The notes: generated by a model not told the origin, from the sequence alone. 64,000 bases of DNA from Nicotiana tabacum (GCF_000715075.1 NC_134093.1:101230826-101294825); one strand, 5' to 3'. Positions 11,600 through 22,365 are shown, counted from the first letter of the stretch. Numbers and translations: made by a program.

Positions 11600-12319
11600 T
11601 ACCAGAAACAGATTTCTGTAGTTTTTCCCAAGTCCAAAAATGGTCCGTTAACCACCCGAAATCATCCCGAGCCCTCGGAGCTCCAAACCAAACATACACC
11701 CAAGTCCTAAAATATCATACGAACTTGCTCGCGCGATCGAATAGCCAAAATAACACCTAGAACTATGAATCGGACACCAAATCAAAGAAAGTTTTCAAGA
11801 AAACTTTAAAACTTATATTTTTACAACCAGACGTCCGAATCACGTTAAATAAACTTCGATTCTCACCAAATTCGGCAAACACATCATAAATATTATAGTG
11901 GACCTATAATGGGCTCCGGAACCAAAATACGGACCCGAGGTCAATAAATCCAACATCAGTAATTTCTTAGAAATCATTAAACTTTCAAGCTTTTAATTTT
12001 TTATAAAAATTCCATAACTCGGGCTAGGGACCTCGGAATTCGATTACGGGCATACGCCCAAGTCCTAAATCACGATATGGACCTACTGGAATTTTCAAAA
12101 CACTGATCCAGGTCCGTTTGCTCAAAATGTTGGCCAAAGTCTACATAGTTGAGTTTTAAAGCTCTATTTTCCATTTTAATCCATTTTTCACATAAAACTT
12201 TTCCTGGAAAATTGTATGGACTACGCACGCAAGTCGAGAAATGATAAAATGGTACTTTTCGAGGTTTTAGAATACATAATTACTTATTAAATTTAAAGAT
12301 GACATTTTGGGTCATTACA

Positions 12320-13330
12320 CCGTCTCTCTCTCATGCGCGCTCTCTATCTCTGAATCCCTAATTCCAGTAATGTAGAGCTGAAGGTGTTGCACAATTGGTG
12401 TTCAAATTCCAGTAATATTTCACAATTGGTGTTCAAATTGAAATTGTCAATCAATAAATTTTGAAGGTGTTTGACTCTCCACCATTGACAACCATTAAAA
12501 AGCTTTGAAGCTTTGAATTCGAATTTGGATTTTCAAAAATCATTATTTGTTTGGATTGTGTGTTGTTGCAAATAATTGGGAATATTGTTTGGAGTTTATA
12601 TCTCAATTTTGAGAATGTTTTGGTGAAGATTAGACTTGGTTTTGACTGAATTTCAGATTGAAACTCGAAGAATATGACATACAATATACTTACGAAATTG
12701 TAGCAAAGTTGTATTTAAATTGCATTCTGTTGTTTATATATATATTTTTATTTGAATATTGTATGAAAGTTAAAAAATAGTTGTATTATGTATGAATCGT
12801 TGTATAAAATTTATATTTAAGTTATCAATACTATTCTTTTTACATAAAGTTGTTGATATGTATCAAAATTGTATTAAGAGAGTAAGTTTTGATTGGAATT
12901 TTAGAGAAGAAGAAGCACACACCACACACAAAATATATACAAATCAGATACAAAATATACAAAACATATATTGTATAAAATTTGTATAATAATTGTATTT
13001 AAGTTGTATGATATTGTAGTTGTATTTAACTGGTAGAAATCATGTATAAAAGTTGTAGATAAATTGTAGATTAGTTGTAATTATGCACAAAATATATACA
13101 AATCAGATACAAAATATACAAAAGACATATTGTATAAAATTTGTATAATAATTGTATTTAAGGTGTATGATATTGTAGTTGTATTTAACTGGTTAAAAAT
13201 AATATATGAAAGTTGTAGATAAATTATAGATTAGTTGTAAATAAGTGTATACTGTATAGTTAGTTGTAATTCAATATTACAAAATCAAATGCAATCTGAC
13301 TAATTCAATATTACATTCCAAGTCGCAATC
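12320..13330. other. AT-rich intergenic DNA with a tandem duplication
   Basis: No recognised gene. 12320-12360 continues the CT-rich target of element 1. From 12915 on the DNA is rich in TTGTAT/TTGTA words. Confidence 0.55.
12928..13245. repeat. 159-bp direct tandem duplication
   Basis: Two adjacent units (12928-13086 and 13087-13245) share AAATATATACAAATCAGATAC, TGTATAAAATTTGTATAATA and AGTTGTAGATAAATT in order, offset 159 bp, with scattered differences. Confidence 0.85.
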
Positions 13331-13614
13331 AAATGAAAAGTAATGCATGTTTAAGGAAATCAATTGTGTTAACAAATGTACAGGTTACAACTGAAGCTAC
13401 CCCAGCCTAAGTTGCGGTCTAAATCTGGCCTCAAGTCCTCCAGACTAGCCCATCACCAAAACACAGAATACACATCTTGAATCTCGTTCATAGAATCACA
13501 AGACGAATGGGTGAAAGGAATTCAAAGAGTTATGTTTCAAGCTGAATCAATTATGTACGATAGAATACAAGAAGGGAAATTTTTCTTAAGGGTTTGGCAG
13601 CCTCTCGAAGATAA

Positions 13615-13632
13615 GTACAGACGTCTCCGTAC
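13615..13632 (-). promoter_or_regulatory. Self-complementary leader motif, element 2
   Basis: Identical to the element 1 motif (sense GTACGGAGACGTCTGTAC), about 60 nt beyond the PBS, with conserved GGATCG before it and TTATCTTCGAGAGGCT after it. Confidence 0.5.
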
Positions 13633-13689
13633 CGATCCGCAAGTCTCTACTAAACCTGCTCATGACTCATGAGACCTATGTCACCTAAA

Positions 13690-13701
13690 GCTCTGATACC
13701 A
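13690..13701 (-). other. Primer-binding site for initiator tRNA-Met, element 2
   Basis: Sense TGGTATCAGAGC, three bases inside the LTR. Confidence 0.88.
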
Positions 13702-14330
13702 CCTTGTCACGACCCAAAATCCTAACCTGTCGTGATGGCGCTTATCTCGATACTAGACAAGCCGATAATCTCAATAAACCAAAACTTCTCTTTAAGGTTG
13801 AAAATATAATATTTAAATACAATACAAATACTCCCCAAAATCTGGTGTCACTGAGTACATGAGCATCTAATATGAATACAAGTCTGGAAAATATAGTCTA
13901 TAATAGTCTGAAACCAAATACAGTGAACAAAGAGATAGAAGGCGAGATAAGGTCTGCGGAACACGGCAGCTACCTCAAAATCTCCTGAAAATCAACCGCG
14001 CGAAAGGATCAACACCCATTATGTCCGGGAACACCTGGATCTGCACACGAAGTGCAGGATGTAGTATGAGTACAACCAACTCAGCAAGTAACAATAATAA
14101 ATAAGGAACTGAAGATAGTAACGAGCTACACAATTATGGTAAATTTCCAGTAATCCCAGCAAAGAATAGACATGCTATCAAATATGGCAGTTTAATGTCA
14201 AATCAATTTTTATACAGTTCCTGTTCATGTAATCAGTATATCAACAATCTTTTAGAGATTTCACAACAATGACAGATAGCAACTAAGTGCAACAACAAAT
14301 GAAAATCAAGTACAACCTCTCAGGACAACA

Positions 14331-14700
14331 ATCACTCACTGGGCTCCCAGCCCTCATCACTCCTGGGGCTCCCAGCCCTCATCATTCACTCAATGGGTAC
14401 CCGCGCTCACTGGGGGTGTACAGACTCCGGAGGGGCTCCTACAGCCCAAACGCTATAATTTGCACGGACAACTCACGGTCTCCTACATCCCAATCTGCAC
14501 GGACAACTCACGTGCCATAATATAAATATCTAGATCCGCACAGCCAACTCACGTGCTACACGGCCAACTCACATGCTATAGTATAATATAAGGATCTGCA
14601 TGGCCAAATCGCGTGCTATAGTATAATATAAGGATCTGCACGGCCAACTCACGTACTGCATGGACAACTCACGTGCTATAGTATCAATATCTCACAATCA
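14331..14700. repeat. Tandem repeats in element 2 LTR (array II)
   Basis: A short direct repeat of GGGCTCCCAGCCCTCATCA (from about 14339) is followed by several copies of a GATC(T/C)GCACGGCCAACTCACGT unit joined to CTATAGTATAATATAAG, with a period of roughly 50-60 bp for the longer form. Confidence 0.8.
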
Positions 14701-15036
14701 GGCCCTCGGCCTCACTCAGTTATAAATCTCTTCAGTCTCTCGAGCTCTCAATAAGCATGAAATCAGCCCAAACAACAATGATATGATGTATCAATAATAA
14801 TAACAGAGACTGAGATAAAATGTGCAAGAAACAAAAACTGAGACTAAGTACATATAGAATTTAGCAGGCAATTCAACAAGTACGCGACCTCTGTGGGTCC
14901 CAACAGTACTATCACATAGCCCAAGCATGATTTACAGTCAAATTTTGTCAACACATAGAGAGCATATAGCTAACAATAAATTATTCAATTTTACAGTTTC
15001 TCGGGACGGACCAAGTCAAAATTCCCTCAGTGCACG

Positions 15037-15064
15037 CCCACACGCCCGTCACCTAGCATGTGTG
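15037..15064 (-). other. Conserved LTR stem-loop, element 2
   Basis: Arms CCCACACGC and GCATGTGTG on the plus strand pair at 8 of 9 positions when G-U in the sense RNA is allowed. The sense loop reads TAGGTGACGGG, sharing AGGTGACG with the hairpins of element 1 and A/B. Confidence 0.55.
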
Positions 15065-15621
15065 TCACCTCCAAAATAATCACATGATACCAAAACCCAG
15101 GGTTTCATACCCTCAGGACCAGATTTAAAATTGTTACTTACCTCAAGCCGTGAAATTCTTATTCCGCAATTTCCTTTCCTCGTGAATTGGTCTCCAAACG
15201 CCTCGAATCTGGTCATAAATAATTCCTTTTAATCAATAAAATTTATTGGAATTAATTCCATAAGAAAATAATGATTTTCCATAAAAATTCAAAAATTAGC
15301 TCAAAAATCGCCCGTGGGGCCCACATCTCGGAACTCGACAAAAGTTATAAAATCCGGAATCTCATTTAACCACGAGTCTAACCATACCAATTTTACCAAA
15401 ATCCGACCCCAACTCGACCCTCAAATCTTCAATTTAAACCAAGAGGGTTTTTAAATATTTCCAACTCAATTCACCAATTAAATGATAAAACAACCATGGA
15501 TTCGGGTAATTTAACCAATATTGAGTTAAGAACACTTACCCCGTTGTTTCCTCTGAAAATCACCCAAAATCGCCTCAAATCCGAGCTCCAAATCGTCAAA
15601 AACACACTGCCCAGACATTTG

Positions 15622-16034
15622 CTCTACGCGATCGCGAACATCACCACGCGATCGCGGAAAAGAATTTCCATTGCCCAGATTTTACTCTACGCGATCGCGG
15701 ACGTTCCCATGCAATTGCGATGCACGCGATCGCGATGCACAACATCACAGACCTATGCAATCGCGGACTAGTCCACGCGATCGCAAAGCACAAAACGCAT
15801 GACTTCTACTCCGCTCCACTTACTCTACGCGAACGCGGCCTTCATCACGCGTTCGCGAGTCAAAAAATTCCAGAGCTACGTGATCGCATCACGCGATCGC
15901 GAAGCACAAAGTGCCACTGACTCACATTAACCCTACGCGATCGCAGATATCCCCACGCGATCGCGTAGAACAAAAATCCTCATTGACCATCTAAGCCTAC
16001 GCGATCGCAAATGCATTCACGCGATCGCGTAGAA
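15622..16034. repeat. CGCGATCGCG palindrome cluster (array I, element 2)
   Basis: About a dozen perfect or near copies of the 10-bp palindrome CGCGATCGCG, mostly preceded by TA or CA, with 15-35 bp between. Some carry one transition (CGATTGCG-like or TGATCGCA), as CpG decay would give. Two central units are of the GCGAACGCG / CGCGTTCGCG type seen in element 1. Confidence 0.88.
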
Positions 16035-16738
16035 GGAAAACATTATCAGATATCAGAAAATTCCAGCAGCTATTCAAGTCCAAATTTTTTATCCTTTAAC
16101 CATCCAAAACTTACCCGTGCCCCTCGGGACCTCAACCAAATATACCAACAAGTCCTAAAATATCATACGGATTTAGTCGAACCCTCAAATCACCTCAAAC
16201 AACGCTAAAATCATGAATTACACCCCAATTCAAGCCTAATGAACTTTAAATTTTCTAATTTCTACAAACGACTCCGGAACCTATCAAATCACGTCCGATT
16301 GACCTCAAATTTTGCACACAAGTCATAAATGACATAACAGAGGTATTTCAATTTTCAGAATCGGATTCCGACCCTGAAATCAAAAAGTCAACCCCCGGTC
16401 AATCTTCTCAAAAATTAAACTTTCGGTATTTCAAGCCTAATTCCTCTACGGACTTCCAAATAATATTCCGGACACGCTCTTAAGCCCAAAATCACCATAA
16501 GAAGCTATTGGAATTATCAAAATTTAAATCTGAGGTCGTTTACATATAGGTCCATATCTGGTCCACTTTTCTAACTTAAATTTTTAATTATGAGACTAAG
16601 TGTCTCATTTCACTCTGAGTTCCTTCCGGACCCGAACCAACTAACCCGATAAGTCATAAAATAATTATAAAGCATAAATTAAGCAGTAAATGAGGGAACG
16701 GGATCATGATACTCAAAATGACCGATCGAGTCGTTACA

Positions 16739-17043
16739 TTAAATATTGATAATTGTAGTTAAATAAAGTAGTATATGTCAGTTGCTTATTGGTTGAGTGA
16801 AAACACCTACCATATTATATCTCATTACCTAAACTAAAGCCAAAAAAGTCGACCGGTTAAAAACGGTAAAAGGGTGTGGACATGGTTGAAATTAGGTTAT
16901 AGAAACAAAATGAGTTTACTTTAAGTTCAAATCTAATATGGACTATTCAAGTTAAATGGCTGGCTTTTGTCCTGAAATCCCTAACCCATAATTCATAATA
17001 AAATGAATATTTACGATAATTAACTATGGTTAAGCAAAATTTT
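16739..17043. other. Intergenic, nothing recognised
   Basis: AT-rich flank of element 2; no coding frame, RNA gene or repeat recognised. Confidence 0.5.
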
Positions 17044-18031
17044 AGCTTGTTTGGCTTAGCTGTTCAAAAGTAGCTGATAAGCATTAAGTGCTTAAAAGTA
17101 TTTTTAAATGTTGAAGTTGATTTAATGAATATGTAGTTACGTATTTGGATAAAAGTGCTGGAACTAATAATAAGCAACTGAAGTATATGGGGAAAAAGTG
17201 ATGATAAGTATTTTTTCTGTTAAAATATCTTAAATGCCCTTAAAGTTATTTATCATAATAAGAACGTAATTTTTACAAGATTTTAAATTTAAATTGATTT
17301 AAATATAACATAATTTATGTCTCATTATACTTTTAACAAAAAATAATTAGATAAGATTATTTTCTATAAATATAAATTATTTTATAATAAGTTAAACAAC
17401 AATTATAATCTTTAATATAACAATTAATATTTTGACTAAATTTTGTGATAAAAAATACTTAAAAAGTACATAAAATATTTGTATAAAATAAATATGCAAT
17501 TAAAGAAAGCTTGTGTGCTGTAATTAAATTAAAACATCCAACTATCATAAATATTCGCAGCAATATAATCACGAGTTGCCATCAAAAGTTTGGTATGTAA
17601 TAAACATGCAAGCAAATATTTTAAATTAAAGAAGATGAACGCAGAGTGATTTATAAACGAACAGCTTTCTCACTTGCTTTTTACATAGAAAAGCTTTAAA
17701 ACTTGAATATATCTTCTTGATGTTGGCCGCAGGGTTACTGAATTTGGATAAAAGACGTGAAAAGGGTGAAATAATGATGTTAAGAAGAGGGTCGGGATTA
17801 ATATTATTTTAAAAAACGTATTTCAGGAATTATGAAATAATATTATGGATAGAATAGTAAAATATTTCGTCAACCCTAAAGTGCTTATAAGTTGAAATTT
17901 AATAAGTTAGGAGTCACCAACTTATGGCTTATTTTGGCTTATAAGCACTTTTAAGTTTACCAAATACGTAGATAAGCCAAAAATAGCTTATAAGCTAGTT
18001 TGACCAACTTATAAGCTTAGTCAAACACCCT
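17044..18031. mobile_element. MITE-like element with long imperfect terminal inverted repeats
   Basis: Left end GTTTGGCTTAGCTGTTCAAAAG and the reverse complement of the right end GTGTTTGACTAAGCTTATAAG are similar. Both arms continue for about 100 bp with AAGTGCTTA...AAGT words and a TACGTATTTGG block. The interior is AT-rich and non-coding. This looks like the hAT-type GTGTTTGGC...AAGC non-autonomous elements common in plants. Exact ends and target duplication were not resolved. Confidence 0.5.
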
Positions 18032-18066
18032 CAAATATGTGCTTTATGTCATATAATTATATTTTG

Positions 18067-18778
18067 CCTCTTTATAATAGCAACATCCATCTTTATAGCA
18101 GTACATTCTTTATAAAATTATCTCTCTATAACAACCACATAGAATTTCTAAGATTACCAATAATAACAAGCCTAAAGATTTTAATTTGATAAATCTTTTT
18201 AAAATTTAATGCACCACTTATATTAAAAAAATACTATGTTAGTACATACTTTCATAATTAAAGAATTCATTTAATTTTATTAAAAGATATGCTTGTATGT
18301 TTTTATTTCATTGCACAAAAGGTTCTATCATGGACAATGTGTAATATTTGAATATCTACACATACAATCTTTTTTATTAGACAAAGTGTTCATCTTGTAT
18401 AATGTTTTAAGATTTGATCATTTGCACGTATCTTTTACAGAGTTCTTCCTTCAATCTTGAAAGGATTTAATTTTTAGTAGCTTTAAAATATGTGCCTGAG
18501 AGTTTAAATCTTTGTACATTTTGTTATGAATTTATTAATAATGTATTAGCTGTTTTTAACATTTACATAGCAAAATATGCATGTCTTTTAAGATTTTAAA
18601 TTTGAATAAATTTCTTATATTTCATAAGTAACATTAAAAATAAAAAATATTTTTTTGATAATTTTTGTTTATAACAGTCAAAAAATATTTAATCGTCAAA
18701 TGTTGAGTTACATGTGTGTGACAACCATTCACTATAAAAACTTTAAAAAATCGAAAAAACTATGTTGTTATAAAGAGG
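18067..18778. mobile_element. MITE-like element, CCTCTTTATAA terminal inverted repeats
   Basis: Left end CCTCTTTATAATAGCA is nearly the reverse complement of the right end TGTTGTTATAAAGAGG. The interior is AT-rich and non-coding. A fragment with the same end type (CTTCTCTATAACAACATTCT) lies at 51730-51749. Confidence 0.6.
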
Positions 18779-18780
18779 TT

Positions 18781-18783
<3 letters not shown>

Positions 18784-18860
<77 letters not shown>
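18784..18860. repeat. (TC)n(TA)n microsatellite
   Basis: About 20 TC units run directly into about 18 TA units. Confidence 0.97.
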
Positions 18861-18861
<1 letters not shown>

Positions 18862-19424
18862 ATTGATTCGGTTCAAGTTCAATACATAAACAACCAAATA
18901 TCTAGGTTTCTTAAAATTTACTCGGAAAACAGTTTTAAATCCTGAGATTCAGTAGGATTTTGTAAAATATCTTAAAGCCTGAGATTCAATTGAATTCAAA
19001 CATGTTATGTCGTGACTCAACTCAAATTGTTATGTTTTTGTCTTACTGCCAAACTGGATATTAAATTAATTCAAATATAAATATAAATAATTCGGGTAAT
19101 AACTATAATCATTAAAACTCATTTACTAGTATAATCTCCATTAGCTTTTTCTTTTCCTCCCCCCCAATTTTGCACCCTTTTGCAGCGATCAAGGATGAAG
19201 GAAATCAATGGCGCCATTGATGAAAGTCACTTTTTTTTGCCTAATTTTGGCTATGGTGTAATAACCTGTTGATAGTTTTTTTTTTCATCTTCGCAAAAAG
19301 TTCAAAACAGAAAATAATAATAATTATTGAATGGTATTGTCCCTGTTGCAAATAATATAACTAAAAGTAAATTAATGGGTAGGTAATAAAGAAATAAAAC
19401 AACTTTATGTTTTTTTATTATTAC
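18861..19424. other. AT-rich intergenic DNA
   Basis: No gene or structured repeat recognised; only short A/T and C homopolymer runs (for example C8 near 19160). Confidence 0.5.
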
Positions 19425-19679
19425 ATCCGTTCCAATTTATGTGATACTTTTTGCTTTCTGAGATTCAAATTTCTTAATTTTGACCATGCATCTAAACACA
19501 AAATTTTTAAATTTTTCGTAATAAAATTTACGTATTTAGAAACTACATAAGAAGTATTATAACACATAATATTTAAATTTAAAATATTTAAAAGGCAAAA
19601 AAAGAAATTACGATCAAAGAACAACTCTTTGTTTCTCGAAATTCAAACACCACCGTCACATAAATTGGGCCAAAGGGAA
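19425..19679. mobile_element. Stowaway-like MITE
   Basis: Left terminus ACATCCGTTCCAATTTATGTGATAC and right terminus GTCACATAAATTGGGCCAAAGGGA are inverted repeats of the CCGTCCCAATTTATGTG type found on Tc1/mariner-like plant MITEs. About 255 bp, non-coding, inserted at the end of the NCS1 transporter relic. Confidence 0.65.
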
Positions 19680-19684
19680 TATGA

Positions 19685-20063
19685 TTTAAATTCATCCTTT
19701 GAATGAGATAATAATCTGCTAAAAGTATGCACATACTTGGTCCTAATATTGCAGAATAGCCAACTAACCAAGTATACAAAAAGCTTTCACTTGATTTTAG
19801 TAATCTCCAATGTTGGAATGCAATTCCTAGCAATGCTGTTAGAAATGCACCTCTTTTGAAGGGCTAAGATTGACTAAGACATTGGCTGCAATATTAGTAG
19901 TAATTGTGGCTAGGCTAATTCCAATAATTGCAACGATTATTGTCAAGAATCCACCAATTTCACCAACAAGTGTAATGGCGTTGGAAATATTATTGTCGTT
20001 GAAGATGAAACTGCTAAACCAACAAAAGTGAACAACCCCATAAAAATTGGAAGCCCTACTTGA

Positions 20064-20064
<1 letters not shown>
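19685..20064 (-). pseudogene. NCS1 (nucleobase:cation symporter) transporter fragment
   Basis: Minus-strand translation gives hydrophobic helices typical of the plastid uracil/purine permease family: [20 protein letters not shown], then [20 protein letters not shown], then [20 protein letters not shown] and [12 protein letters not shown] followed by ILLADYYLI. These are late transmembrane segments. At least two frame changes separate them. Residues are missing between the two middle helices (AAN runs straight into VLVNLSPS), and the frame runs into MITE sequence at 19680. The rest of the protein (usually over 500 residues) is absent. The family would import nucleobases across a membrane; this is a dead fragment. 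The (AT)n tract begins right at its upstream edge. Confidence 0.75.

Positions 20065-20067
<3 letters not shown>

Positions 20068-20112
<45 letters not shown>
20068..20112. repeat. (AT)n microsatellite
   Basis: About 22 uninterrupted AT units. Confidence 0.97.
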
Positions 20113-20114
<2 letters not shown>

Positions 20115-20769
20115 CTATTATTAAAAAAAGTTTTAGGCCTCTTGTTAAATTTAGCTTTAAGCCACTAATTATATCGAACCGCCTTTTGTATTATAGAAGA
20201 ACTGTCAAAAAGCAACCAATGACAAGAGTTTTAATCCTCTCTACAGGAAATATATCATAAGTTTACCTTTCCGTGATGCCAATGCCCATATGCACGAGTT
20301 GTCAAAAATCATCTAAGATTTGAAATTAATGATATACAACTGCAGATATATGAATAGTAACTGTGGACAATAATTTAGAACGAAAGTAGTGCCACCCTTA
20401 TAGTTTCTTACTAAGTGCAATTCACCATATTTTTCCTCTGAATATGACCTTTTTGTTATTAAATCAGTATATTTTTGCTCCATTTATAACTACAATCAAT
20501 AGGGGTGGCAAACGATCACAGTAGGTCAGGTCGGGTATGGACGGTCGAAAACGGATAAAATATTCAATCCGACTTCTATTTAATACGGATAAAAAATAGG
20601 TGAACCGGCAAATAATTATAGTGCCTATTTGCTTTGTCAGTAATAAGGTACCATTGAACTATAATTACAATAACCATGGCTTGAATAGATCTGGCAATGT
20701 TTGTAAGTTAAATATAACATAATTAGTGGCGGAAACAACGAGATTCAAAAAAGGCAAGGATATCACACT
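20113..20769. other. Intergenic DNA with an old repeat fragment
   Basis: No gene. Around 20510-20600 a GGGTGGCAAACGATC...GGTCGGGTATGGACGG stretch resembles a dispersed plant repeat end, unassigned. The last bases (ATCACACT) are the target site of the CACTA element. Confidence 0.5.
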
Positions 20770-20798
20770 CACTACTAGAAATTCGCTAAAAACCGACC
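20770..20798. repeat. CACTA terminal inverted repeat, left
   Basis: Starts with CACTACTAGAAATTCGCTAA and runs into the first ACCGACC motif. Preceded by target duplication ACT (20767-20769). Confidence 0.96.
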
Positions 20799-21310
20799 AA
20801 AAAAACAGATCAAAGTTGGTCGGTTATGGCCAATTACCGACCAAAACGCGACCATTAGGGTGTGGACAGTGTTTTGATGGTCGGAATGGCTTACCGACCA
20901 AAGTTGGTCGGAAATTACCGACCAACTTTGGTCGGTACCTTAAAACGACCATCTAACAAGTTTAAGTACTTACCGACCAACTTTGGTCGGAAACATATTT
21001 TACTAATTTAATTTTAACAACCAAAGTTGGTCGGTTTAACTAAATTATATTTTTTTATTAATTATTAAAATTTAAAAAAAAACAACCAACTTTTGTCGGT
21101 AATTGAAAATATATATTTTTTTAAAATAATTAAAATTAAACATTACCGACCAACTATAGTCGGTAACCTCAACAGTGCAGGCAAAATACCGACCAAAGTT
21201 AGTTGGTAATGTTGAATTTTGGGAATTCAATGTTCATTAACCGACCAACTTTGGTCGGTATTTTGGAATAAATTTTTTTTAAAAAAAACCGACCAACTTT
21301 GGTCGGTTTT
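20799..21310. repeat. CACTA subterminal repeats, left
   Basis: About ten full or half copies of CCGACCAACTTTGGTCGG / CCGACCAAAGTTGGTCGG, each an inverted repeat with a two-base centre, spaced 20-60 bp in AT-rich DNA. In En/Spm such repeats are binding sites for the small TNPA protein. Confidence 0.92.
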
Positions 21311-21378
21311 TCTAGGTTTAATTTTGGCATAAAATGCATGTTTTGGCAGTTCACCTGCCAGCAAACCAATACACCTAA

Positions 21379-21385
21379 TAACAAT

Positions 21386-21446
<61 letters not shown>

Positions 21447-21447
21447 C

Positions 21448-21481
<34 letters not shown>

Positions 21482-21520
21482 ACAACAACGCAACAACAAC
21501 AACAACAACACAACAACAAC
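21379..21520. repeat. (AAC)n microsatellite
   Basis: About 45 AAC units with a few interruptions, giving polyN/polyT/polyQ frames on one strand and polyV/polyL/polyC on the other. These frames are not genes. Confidence 0.97.
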
Positions 21521-21582
21521 CAAAACATTCAATAAATACTTTAAAACTAACAAATTAAAGTTCAATTGAACATAAAAATCAA

Positions 21583-22365
21583 TCAATCAGTCCAAGTCGC
21601 ATAAGGGCCATCATAAAGCTTTCTGATGGCATTGGTGATTATCTTTGTAGTCTTATTACCCGGCTTGAACCTACAATTTAACAATAAAAACACAATAATA
21701 TCTTAGTAAAAATGTTACAAATCAATAGACGCAAAAATAATAAATAACACTTACCCATTTCCCTCAGGGACTATGATGATCCTGCCATATCGATCATAAT
21801 GCACTACCTCGTCATCACCATCAGAAGCATATGCATCAGAGGCATGTGAAGACAGTGTAGGCGGGTCAGAGCTACTGCCTCGCAAGCGAAGGCCTGCAAT
21901 AGATGGAGTCGATGATGAAGATGGTCACGATCCATGTGACTGCGACATAGCTGGATGCGACTCAAGTGGATGTGATACTGATGGCTGTGACCCGAGTGGT
22001 TGTGACATGGATGGATGCGATCCATGTGGCTGTGATATGTAGGGATGTGATATGTAGGGATGTGATCCATGTGGATGTGATGCAGATGGCTGTGAGGCAG
22101 CTGGACTGTATGTCGGACGTATAGTCCTATGGCCCTGTGATGGAAGACTGGGTGTCTGAATGAAGGTGTACGGCTCGTGATGCTGTGGCAGCTCAGTATA
22201 GCCGTGTGGTGGAGGATAAGACATAGGCATCTCTGAAAAGGGTGGACAAGAGGGAGTATTATTTTCTACCCTCCTCTTTCCCTTCCTACCCTTTTCTCGA
22301 CCCCGAGAACTAGTAGGGTCATTGTTACCTTGACCCTTGCCTGCCATCTGCATAATATAATACAC
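21583..22365 (-). pseudogene. CACTA second ORF (Transposase_24-like), truncated
   Basis: Exon 1 (about 22350 to 21755) starts with a basic MAGKGQG..SSRGREKGRKGKRR stretch, then a long Ser/His/Pro/Gln-rich region with about ten SxPxGSHP-type repeats, an acidic patch and VVHYDRYGRIIIVPEGNG. A GT-AG intron (21671-21754, 84 bp) follows. Exon 2 adds FKPGNKTTKIITNAIRKLYD and stops at 21583. One in-frame TGA (about 21925) breaks exon 1, apparently CGA to TGA. The IIIVPEGNG..F.P...T..I...I...Y motif is the start of the Transposase_24 domain of plant CACTA second ORFs; the rest of that domain is missing and the AAC repeat follows. Lies 63 bp downstream of the TNP2-type gene, same strand. It probably corresponds to the TNPA-like DNA-binding function. 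Confidence 0.75.

Larger units (their letters stand above)
1971..12319 (-). mobile_element. Element 1: complete but degenerate Ty3/gypsy retrotransposon, Tekay/Del-like chromovirus
   Basis: Two long direct repeats (1971-4715 and 9366-12319) read TGTGATG/TGTAATG...GTCGTGACA on the minus strand. They flank a tRNA-iMet PBS (9352-9363) next to the right LTR and a polypurine tract (4716-4727) next to the left LTR, so the element runs right to left. The 5 bp outside the LTRs are CCGCC and CCGTC, a target duplication with one difference. Internally there are gag zinc-knuckle remnants and an RNase H-integrase-chromodomain remnant. Protease and most of RT are absent, with about 0.8 kb of non-coding DNA in their place. 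The chromodomain points to the Tekay/Del (CHDII) lineage. Element B shares the same rearranged interior, so this is a non-autonomous subfamily rather than a one-off deletion. Confidence 0.92.
9366..12319 (-). repeat. Element 1, 5' LTR
   Basis: 2,954-bp LTR, TG...CA. In sense order from 12319: CpG-rich palindromic array (11599-11261), a GGTAAGT-type site (about 10725), stem-loop (10649-10614) and 48-bp minisatellite (10278-10090). No clear TATA box follows the first array; a GATAATAATCC stretch at about 11250 is the best candidate. There is an AT-rich insertion near 10040-10080 relative to the other LTR. Confidence 0.92.
13331..16738 (-). mobile_element. Element 2: truncated Ty3/gypsy element (leader + PBS + 5' LTR)
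   Basis: A minus-strand LTR (13705-16738) starts TGTAACGACTCGATC and ends TTGTGACA-like (GTCGTGACA on the sense strand). It is followed by a tRNA-iMet PBS and about 360 bp of leader related to those of elements 1, A and B. No gag, pol or 3' LTR follows to the left, so the element was truncated in or near its leader. Its LTR family differs in sequence from element 1 and A/B but shares their layout. Confidence 0.85.
13705..16738 (-). repeat. Element 2, 5' LTR
   Basis: 3,034-bp LTR. In sense order: CGCGATCGCG array (16034-15622), GGGGTAAGTG (15539-15533 region), GAGGTAAGT (15144-15136), stem-loop (15064-15037), second tandem-repeat tract (14700-14331). No canonical TATA box was found after the array. 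The features lie at nearly the same distances from the LTR start as in element 1. Confidence 0.88.

Noticed and set aside
11277..11699. 140-codon minus-strand frame rich in Arg
   Set aside because: Arises from CpG-rich palindromic LTR repeats with few stop codons; the partner LTR breaks it.
21199..21586. Open frames of polyN/T/Q, polyV and polyL/C
   Set aside because: By-products of the AAC microsatellite.
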